A stretch of DNA of 64,000 nucleotides from a virus. Both the position numbers and the translations under genes were made by a program. Positions 46,682-55,200 of this stretch are shown piece after piece. The number at the start of each line of letters is the position of its first letter. The stretch's first letter is position 1. The notes below the pieces were generated by a model. The model searched no databases. It was not told the DNA's origin and was given only the letters and a program-made list of their open reading frames with translations. The stretch spans positions 1 through 64,000 of IMG/VR virus record IMGVR_UViG_3300024264_000024. The stretch is one strand, 5' to 3'.

Positions 46682-49507
46682 TTATATTCCCACCTTACCT
46701 GTATAAAACGGTACTGCCCACTTAGCTATTTTTCCTATTTCTAATCCTTTTTTACCTTCTACTGTTTTTTGAGTATTATATTCACCTGTGTTTCCGGCTG
46801 CTCTGTTTTTTCTATACTCTTCTTGAGCTGCAGTGAGTTGTTCATTAGAAGTTACTGCTCCCGGATAAAGTTGTTCCATTAGTTTATCAGGCATAGGTTT
46901 ACCTGTTTTAATTTCATAGTCAGCAACTCTATCATAATAAGCATTTAATGCATCTTGTTGATTAGTCTTAACAAGCTTTCTACCATCTGTTGTAAATTCA
47001 GCATCCCCATATACTTGTGGGTTTATATTATAATTATCATAAAGCTGATTAAGATTATATGTATTAGCTGCATTAGTTGCACCTGCATTAAACAACTCAT
47101 TAGCTTTGATCTTTCTTTTATTAGCATTTTGCTCATAGTTTTCTAATGCTAATTGAGTATTATCATATACTCCTTGATTCATTTGATTATTAAACATATC
47201 AACTTTAAGATCTAACTGTGGCTGTAAACTTGCAACTCTATTCATAGTGTTAACATTCTTTTGATTTACATCTGTCTGAGCTTTTATATTACCTGCCATT
47301 GTTTTACCAAAAAGATCACTTGCTAATAAAGCCTGTGGACCACCTGCTGCAGTTAAAGCATCTCCTGCAGTTTTTAATGCTGAATTATTAGCACCTACTT
47401 GAGATGCCCAATCATCTAATACATAATCAATTTTTTGACGTTCAAGAGGTACACCAAAAGGAGTTCTTAATGTATCATCTAAAGAAGCTAAAGTGATTAA
47501 ATTATTTTCATCTTGTGCCCACCATCTTTTTGGTATTCCTTCTGGTGTTTCTAACTCTATCTTTTTCTCAACTTCAGGTTCATCAGGAAGATCCATTGAA
47601 TACCTTTCTTCTTTTGTAAAATCTACATCAAGTCTAGGTGTATTATATGTATGTAAACCTAAAGCTCCATCATAACCTTCTCCTTGTACATATCCATCTG
47701 AGCCTTTTTCCTTAAAATATGGAACATAAGGTATACCCATTGTTTCTGCTTCTTCTTTTCTTTTAGCTTCAGATTTTCTTTGAAACTCTGTCCATTGCTT
47801 TTTATATTGTGGTGTACCCCTTTGAGCTTTATAATCAAAGCCATCTATTGTTTCTGTAACATCTCCCCATCTATCTTGAAAATCAAGTTGACTTTCTTCT
47901 AGCTCAATATCAGCAGAACCAAAACTTGATGTCCCTGTCTTTTTTTGTTTTCTGTCTCTTGAACCTTCTGATAGACTTCCATATCTATATCTACCTATTC
48001 CACTTTCATTTACTACATCACCTTGACCTTCTATATCTTCAGAATAAATTGGTACACCTTTACCATCTGTTGGTGTTCCAGAACCTGAACCTCTAGCATT
48101 AGTATTCTTTTCCCACTTAGATGTTCCTGCTTTAAAAATATCTATCTTACCATCTTTCTCTGTTATAGTATAACCTTCATCATGATACTTTTGTAATTTT
48201 TTATAGTTATCACTACCTTCTGGATATGGATTTTTAAAATTATCGTTAGCAGTAGTTACTACAGTACCATCTGATTGCTCACCTGATACTCCAAGATCAA
48301 GTGGTGGTTTCATGCCTGGGTTGATTGACAAGTCTCCTTGTAATGGTACTGTATTGAATGGATCATAATTTTCAACAGTAGGTTGTAAAGCTTGTCCATA
48401 CATTTGTTTTTCTTCTTCTGTTAGATCACTTATTTTATCATTTAATGAACCATCCATATTTCTATGCATATTATTTCTAATTACATAGTCTATATATGTA
48501 GCTCTATCTACATCTTGACCATTAATAGTATATGTTGATGTGGTTCTTTCTGCATTACCTTTTTGTGCTTTTTCTAAAAAATCACCAAGTTCAGAACCAA
48601 ATTTTGCAGTTTGCATCATGTCATTGTTGGCAACATTTAAATCCATTTGATCTATTTGACCTTGTGGTGGATTGCCTTCCATAGCCATTTGCTCTTCAGG
48701 TCCAACATTACCTTGTTGATTACCCTGTTGAGATTGTGCAATCATCATTTGTAAAAATTGCAATTGCTCTTGTTCAGCTGGAGATAATGCTTCTATAGCT
48801 TTTTGTCTAGCTTGTTCAACACTAATCTTTTCCATTTTTGCAGTAAACTCTAATGGATCTATTCCTGCAGATATTAAATAAGGATGAGATGCTAATGGTA
48901 CACCATCTTCAAAATCTTTTTTAGACTCTTGCATAAATGCTAATTTAGATAAATCTTCCATATTCTTTTTTAACATAAGTTCTGCACTACGTGATGAAAT
49001 ATTATCAGCATAGTCAGAATTTAATTCAGCATAAAATTCATTTAAACCAAAAGTGTTTGATATTTTAGCTGGTGTTTTTTTATCACCTCCCATACCAAAC
49101 TCACTCATTTCATCTTTAGTAAATTTTAATTTTGGTGTATCAGAATAAATAAAAGATTGTTCAGGTAAAAACATAGGAACTCCACCTTGAGAATGTCTAG
49201 GACCCCTTATGTTATATAATCCAAAATCTCCATTGTCATTTAAATCTGTCAATACAGTTTCTCCACCTTCTGCTTCTATGTTAGCATTATCTCTTGGAAC
49301 ACTAGATAAACTATACCTAACACTTTCATCAGATGTATTATTAAATGTTGTGTCACCAACATAATTTTGTGGAGTTGTTACCAAACCATAATCAGCTTGA
49401 TCACCCGTTCTTAGATCACCACCGTATCTCATTAACTTATCTTCTACAACTTTACCATCAACAAGTTTAAATCCTTTAGGTAGTTTATTTATTTTTATTT
49501 TTTTCAT
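46682..49507 (-). CDS. Virion cargo/structural protein (941 aa)
   Basis: Starts MKKIKINKLPKGFKLVDG. Residues 60-120 (SLSSVPRDN, AEGGETVLTDLN, GPRHSQGGVPMFLPEQSF) follow a pattern that I associate with virion proteins of Bacteroidota phages. Gly-Gly motifs occur at 29-30, 81-82 and about 138, and a DxNxNG calcium-type loop at 88-93. The middle is Gln-rich, and the C-terminal half is helical (ALENYEQNANKRKIKANEL). No enzymatic motif is readable. Probably cargo or an inner-core protein; it sits between two other cargo genes with a 2-base gap to the 905-residue gene. Confidence 0.7.
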   Translation of the reverse strand: MKKIKINKLPKGFKLVDGKVVEDKLMRYGGDLRTGDQADYGLVTTPQNYVGDTTFNNTSDESVRYSLSSVPRDNANIEAEGGETVLTDLNDNGDFGLYNIRGPRHSQGGVPMFLPEQSFIYSDTPKLKFTKDEMSEFGMGGDKKTPAKISNTFGLNEFYAELNSDYADNISSRSAELMLKKNMEDLSKLAFMQESKKDFEDGVPLASHPYLISAGIDPLEFTAKMEKISVEQARQKAIEALSPAEQEQLQFLQMMIAQSQQGNQQGNVGPEEQMAMEGNPPQGQIDQMDLNVANNDMMQTAKFGSELGDFLEKAQKGNAERTTSTYTINGQDVDRATYIDYVIRNNMHRNMDGSLNDKISDLTEEEKQMYGQALQPTVENYDPFNTVPLQGDLSINPGMKPPLDLGVSGEQSDGTVVTTANDNFKNPYPEGSDNYKKLQKYHDEGYTITEKDGKIDIFKAGTSKWEKNTNARGSGSGTPTDGKGVPIYSEDIEGQGDVVNESGIGRYRYGSLSEGSRDRKQKKTGTSSFGSADIELEESQLDFQDRWGDVTETIDGFDYKAQRGTPQYKKQWTEFQRKSEAKRKEEAETMGIPYVPYFKEKGSDGYVQGEGYDGALGLHTYNTPRLDVDFTKEERYSMDLPDEPEVEKKIELETPEGIPKRWWAQDENNLITLASLDDTLRTPFGVPLERQKIDYVLDDWASQVGANNSALKTAGDALTAAGGPQALLASDLFGKTMAGNIKAQTDVNQKNVNTMNRVASLQPQLDLKVDMFNNQMNQGVYDNTQLALENYEQNANKRKIKANELFNAGATNAANTYNLNQLYDNYNINPQVYGDAEFTTDGRKLVKTNQQDALNAYYDRVADYEIKTGKPMPDKLMEQLYPGAVTSNEQLTAAQEEYRKNRAAGNTGEYNTQKTVEGKKGLEIGKIAKWAVPFYTGKVGI

Positions 49508-49509
49508 AA

Positions 49510-52227
49510 TTATAACATTTCTATGTCTGCACCAGCTGCAATTAGTTTTGCTAACATTGTTGAATCAACACTCACTGTTTCTCCTCCTTGTTGATTTCTC
49601 CAAGTGGCCCCGTCAGATGTCATTCCTCTGCTTTTTCTATGTTCATTATCAAACTTTAATTTTTCCCCTTCTTCTTTACTATTACCTCTAAACATTTCTA
49701 AAAATGGTAATCCAGTCATAGTCGCAAGTATTGCAGGATCAATCATAGCAAAACTGTTCATATATTCATTAAATGCATTGGGTCCATTCTGTGGTATATC
49801 ATCAGCTCCAAATCCTTTAAAGCTTACATAAGGATTGGCTTTATCACTATTTCCAAAATATGTTTTAAGTTTTCTTAAAGCACCAGGTAATTGTTCAACA
49901 CCTTCTTTAATGAGTCTTCCTAACCCTGCCTTTCCCGCTATTGGACCACCTGTAGCCAGATAAGCTTCTGGACCTGTAGATCCACCATAAGCAAGATTGC
50001 TAAGTATGTTATGCTGAACAGATGCAGGTAATGCTTTAAATCCAGCATTATTAGTACCACCACCCATCTTGGATGTTACTACTCCTTGATTTAAATATAA
50101 ACCTGTTGTTCTATCTGCTTCAGAACCTTTAGGTCCACCTTGAATATTATTAGTTCCTCTAGAATTAAATGGATCTGTTTCAATTGCAAATAATTCATCA
50201 GCTACAATTCTACTTCTTTTATCTTTATCCTGGTTTAAAGCATTCTTTCTGTTTTTCAAAGGATTAAATATGTTTGCAGTAAGATCTATAATACCACCAC
50301 TTACACCTTCAAAGCCTTTCATAAGACTGCTATCGTATGCTCTTTTAGCAAATCCACCTACTCCTCCAAAGTCTACATCTACTGTAGGTTTCACAACCTT
50401 ATCATATGCAGATTGAAAGTCACCTGCTACACCAGTGCCATCACCCATATCAATATCTATTCCCATATCAGGAATACCATCACCATCCTTATCCCATTCT
50501 GTTGGACTAATAATACCAGCAGGTTCAGGTAAAGGAACTGTGCTAGCTTCTGGTATTTGCTCTTCACTACCTATGCTTTCAACATAAGCTTGATACTCTT
50601 GTGGAGCGTTAGCACCACCTCTTCCAACAGAGTCTTGCATCACCCACTCTTGGAAACTTAGTGTTTCAGTAGCATCTTCTGCAGGTTCTTCCATTGGGTT
50701 TGCAAAAGGTGCACCACTATCTGGAACACTAAATTGTGCTTTAGCCAATGAACCACCAAGTTGAAAACCTAATTTTTTTCTTAATGCCTCATATGTTGCT
50801 TTTGCTGTATCACCTAATAGATCTGTATTTTTTTCTATAAAATCTTTGTATTCTTCTTCTGTACCTTGAGGAATCTCAATCTTAGGTATATTGTTGTCTT
50901 CTAACCCTGCATTAACTAGATTACCTACTGCATCATACTGATCATCTGCTGTTGGGTTTTCAAAAATAAATTTTTTGTATGCAACCTGAGCATTGTTTAA
51001 ATTCTCTTCAGTAACTACATCATCTAGATTTATATTGTAATTTGCATTTGCATATTTATCAATTTTTGCATTTATTGCTTTTGGTTTTAAGTCTCTTAAA
51101 TAACCATCTTTAGTTCCATCACCATCAAGGTCTTTACTACTAAAGGCATTGTTACCTACTCTTAAAACAGAATTAAAAGCATTCCCTAAAGAAAAACCAT
51201 CTTTCTCATATAGGTTAGGAGAAACATATAATGGTCCTTGAGATATAGTATTATTTACTTTTTTTATAGTGTTGTCTCCCTGTGTATTTTGTTCACCAAG
51301 AGTAGTGTTCATATTATTCATAAACTGAGTCATGAAATCAACTTCATCTGTGTCCTGCCCTGCTTCACCTGCTGCTACTGCTGCCGCTGCTGCTTCCTTC
51401 TTTTGTAACTCAAGTCCATCATTTGCTTGAGGCATCATTGCAAACGGAAGTGCATTAGATGATGTAGCTGCACCAACTGGATATATCATATCTCCACCTT
51501 TTCTTGCTTTTTTACGTTCATCAGCATGAACATAACCATCTTCTTTTAATCTTAAATGATCTTCAATAGTATTTGCTTTTACAGCTTGTTGACCCTTGTA
51601 CATCATATGAGCAGTAAATGCTTCTCCACCTTCTTCCTTTTTCCATCCTGCAGCATTCTTTGCAAAATTAGCCATCTTAACTACAGATGGAGGGTAAGCC
51701 TTACTATTAGACATAACCTTGTTATATGCTTCCTTAACAGTCATACCACGTGCTTTAGCCCATCTAGTAAACTTACCCTCATTTTTAGGATTTATTTCTA
51801 TACCAGACTTAGCAATCATGGTCTCAGATATTTCTGTATCAATTGATTCAGTTTCAACAGGTCCTTGTTGACGTTGCTCTATCTGTTGATTACGTGCTAA
51901 TTGTTGAGGATTTTGATTTACTTCATTTGCACCAGCTTGTTTTTGTTGTGCTAATACTTGAACCTGCTCAAATAAAGTAACAACATCTTCTTGCTGATAC
52001 CCAACCATCATAAATGCTTGACCAATAATTTGTTGATCAACTTCTTGTTGTACTAAACTCATTACTAGTTCTTCAGGTTTTGCACCATCTTCTAGTGATT
52101 GTTTAATAAACTCACTAATTTGTTGAACAGCAGGATCAACCTCTGGTTGCTGTAGCATACCAGGTTGTTCAGGAATCATTGCTCCTCCATCTTGTTTTAC
52201 ACTTTTTTTGTTTACTTTCAAACTCAT
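49510..52227 (-). CDS. Virion cargo/structural protein (905 aa) with Gly-Gly motifs and calcium-type loops
   Basis: N-terminal about 110 residues are Gln-rich helices (FIKQSLEDGAKPEEL). At about 146-200 is a segment of the type IEINPKNEGKFTRWAKARG, which recurs in crAss-like and related phage proteins, ending KMANFAKNAAGW. Gly-Gly patterns occur near residues 14, 200, 244, 491, 721, 745 and 881. Two DxDxDG calcium-binding-type loops start at D366 and D579. An Ala-rich run is near 270-280. Role inferred: ejected cargo or core protein. The 54-base gap upstream carries an ATATACAAA box. Confidence 0.7.
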   Translation of the reverse strand: MSLKVNKKSVKQDGGAMIPEQPGMLQQPEVDPAVQQISEFIKQSLEDGAKPEELVMSLVQQEVDQQIIGQAFMMVGYQQEDVVTLFEQVQVLAQQKQAGANEVNQNPQQLARNQQIEQRQQGPVETESIDTEISETMIAKSGIEINPKNEGKFTRWAKARGMTVKEAYNKVMSNSKAYPPSVVKMANFAKNAAGWKKEEGGEAFTAHMMYKGQQAVKANTIEDHLRLKEDGYVHADERKKARKGGDMIYPVGAATSSNALPFAMMPQANDGLELQKKEAAAAAVAAGEAGQDTDEVDFMTQFMNNMNTTLGEQNTQGDNTIKKVNNTISQGPLYVSPNLYEKDGFSLGNAFNSVLRVGNNAFSSKDLDGDGTKDGYLRDLKPKAINAKIDKYANANYNINLDDVVTEENLNNAQVAYKKFIFENPTADDQYDAVGNLVNAGLEDNNIPKIEIPQGTEEEYKDFIEKNTDLLGDTAKATYEALRKKLGFQLGGSLAKAQFSVPDSGAPFANPMEEPAEDATETLSFQEWVMQDSVGRGGANAPQEYQAYVESIGSEEQIPEASTVPLPEPAGIISPTEWDKDGDGIPDMGIDIDMGDGTGVAGDFQSAYDKVVKPTVDVDFGGVGGFAKRAYDSSLMKGFEGVSGGIIDLTANIFNPLKNRKNALNQDKDKRSRIVADELFAIETDPFNSRGTNNIQGGPKGSEADRTTGLYLNQGVVTSKMGGGTNNAGFKALPASVQHNILSNLAYGGSTGPEAYLATGGPIAGKAGLGRLIKEGVEQLPGALRKLKTYFGNSDKANPYVSFKGFGADDIPQNGPNAFNEYMNSFAMIDPAILATMTGLPFLEMFRGNSKEEGEKLKFDNEHRKSRGMTSDGATWRNQQGGETVSVDSTMLAKLIAAGADIEML

Positions 52228-52281
52228 AATATTATATTATTAATATACAAATAATTAGGGAGATTCACTAATCTTTAGGGT
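52228..52281 (-). promoter_or_regulatory. Short regulatory gap upstream of the 905-residue gene
   Basis: Contains ATATACAAA (52243-52251), the same box found twice in the divergent region near 19.8 kb, and a small hairpin AGATT-CACT-AATCT (52261-52274) flanked by TTAGGG on one side and TTTAGGG on the other. Both could mark a late promoter or an RNA-processing site between the cell-wall protein and the cargo genes. Confidence 0.35.
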
Positions 52282-55200
52282 TTAAGAATTGGGAATTATA
52301 TAAGTCATAACATAATTAGAAGGTGTCATTCCTTGTTCTCTTGCTTTACTTAAATACTTTCTGTTTAACTTATCATATATGTTTTCTCCTTTAGAATCCA
52401 TTTTAGTTCCTTCATATCTACCATCCATATAGTTTTTATAAATTAGTTTTTCTTCTATTTCTCCTCCTGCTTTCATTATATCTAATTGTTCTATATCTAA
52501 GTATTTAGAATTTTGTTCTACCCTTTTAGCATAATTACTTCTATTATTCCATTTAGAAGGTAAGTACTTCATTGGATTCTTTTTTTGAGAAGGTGTTAAT
52601 TGTTCATTATATCTAATACCTAATACTACAGCTGTAGCTATTGCAGACTTTTCAGGATCTAACATATCTGAATTGTTTGTAATATTAAACTTCTTTAAAG
52701 CAGCTTTCTCAGTATCATTTAAAAATGAAAATCTTATTTGTGTATATCCTACACTATTAGAATCACTATCAGCACCATATGTAGAATATTTAGATTGTAC
52801 ATCAGGACTTGATGATTGTTTTGGATTAAAATATTTATTAACAGCTCTACTAAAATTACCTGTTGCAGAATGAGTATCTCCATAATTTGATTCAGTACCG
52901 TATATTCCAAAAGCAATTTTTGCTATTTGATTATATATATCACTAGGTATTTGAGAAGTTTGCATAATCTTTTTCTTATTATCCATTAATGCATTTATAA
53001 ATGGAATAGTTGTTTTATACAATTCATCTTCATCATTAAAATCAAGTGCAGTAAATATATCTTCTTTAAATTTTTCTACATCAAACTGTGCACGTATAGG
53101 TTTATAGTTTAATGTATTAATAGTATAGTTACCTCCTTGACCTTTATATGTTTGACCATTTCTTTCATAGCTTTGGTAACTTTCTCTATTTTCTCTATTC
53201 ATTCTTAATACAGCCTGACCATCAACCATTTCAAAAGCATTACCCTCATCATCAGGTAAAATATACACGTTTGTATTATTTGGTAAACCCATATCATATA
53301 AACCTTGCAGATCACTACATTTACCGTTTATACAACCATTAGAACTTCTGTTATCTGTTATATCATTATTATCAAAATACTTTTGTCTATAAGAAGGTGC
53401 TCCGTGAATTGCTGTACTAACTTCTATACCTGCTTCATTTATTAAATTAAAACTTGGAGCATTCATATATTTTTTACTACTTGTTGGACTAGAATTACTA
53501 ATTTTAAATTTACCTGCTCCTGTAGATAAATTACCTTTGCTCCAATCTACTTGATATATACCATTTATCTTATCCTCCTCAGTAATTTTACCATCTCTAT
53601 TTTTATCAATGGGTTGCGTAACAGTTTGTTGATCTCCTTCATTCTTTCCTGTCAACACTTCAAAATCAGTAATAACCTCATCACCATGGTAAAGTTTTAA
53701 CCTTCCATTCTTTTTATCTATAACAACATATCTTTCATTAGGACTATTTAATAATTGAGATTTAACAATTACTTGTTCATCAGCTAATGAATTAATGTCT
53801 TCATTGTTTTTCTTTAATACATCTGTACTTATCCATGATTCTTCAGCTAAAGGTACTTCTTCTCTGTAGTCTTCAGGTAATAAAATATCTTGATTAACAC
53901 GTATCATGTTTGGATCAGATATGTTATTTATTTTAGCTAGCTTTTGATATGACGTATTATGTCTTGAAGCAATCTTTCCTAACGTATCTCCTGGCTTAAC
54001 TGTATAGCTAGAACGTGTATTGCCAAGTGATACACCTTGTGGCATTAATAACTCTTGATCAATACTAATCATACTTGGATTAGGTATATCATTTATACTT
54101 ACTATTTCATCTACAGAAGTATTATAGTTTCTTGCTATTCTACTTAAGTTATCTCCTTTTTTTACTTTATAAATATTTTCACCACCATCTTGATAAAACT
54201 CATTAGTAATTTTCAAATAGTCTTTAGGAGTTTTATTTGGTTGCTTAACATTTTCTCCAAACAATTTTGGAAAGACCTCACCTAATGGCATACCATCTCT
54301 TATAACGTTTCCAAAGTATTTTCTAGTACCACCTCTACCTAAATAATTAGATAATGCTGCTACATCTTCATATGAAAAATTCCAGTCATCACCTAGCTGA
54401 TCTTTGTATTCAGCAGTTAATTCAAATGCATCTCTTAATAATGGAGTTGTTTCATTAGACTCTATTCCTTCATTTAAACGCATTCTAAAAAATCTGTCTT
54501 GTGCTTCTAAATCTTCTGAAAATTCTTCTCTTGTTCCTTTATATAATTCTTCAATTTCAGAAAATCTTTGACCATAGTTTCCTGTTGCTGTAGAATATGG
54601 GTTCATCATTAATGTACCATCAGCACTTTCAACTCTTCTAAGACCTTTCATTAATCCTTCCACATTAATATTTAAATCTTTCCAAGAAGTAGGAGTAGAA
54701 CCTTTATCAGTTCCAGGACCTTTTTGTTGTTGACTTAATCCATACCCCCCTATTGTTAATGGTACTGCTGCTCTATAAATATTTTTGTCCATTAAATTAA
54801 AATTACCATCGTTACCAAATAATGATTTAGCATATTTACCTTTTTTGTTATTATGAATAAGAACATCTCCTACACCAAAATCATATACATTTTTTATTGT
54901 AGCTCTATCTCCTCCTACTTGTTCAAGTAATGATGCCACATCATCTGTTGCAAATGTTTCTTTATATAAAGCATTAGGGTCATACATAACTGAGTTGCCT
55001 CCAGTTGGTCTAGCTCTTTTTGATGCTGCTTGTAATTCAGGAGACATCATATCCCAAACATAAGGCTCATTAAGATTTGTCCAATCTCTACGTCCTGCAT
55101 CAAATTGAATATGCTTAGCATCATCTACATTAGGTATAGCCAACTTGTATATACCACCTTCATCACCAAATTTAAGAGCACTTTTTTTATTACCACCAGC

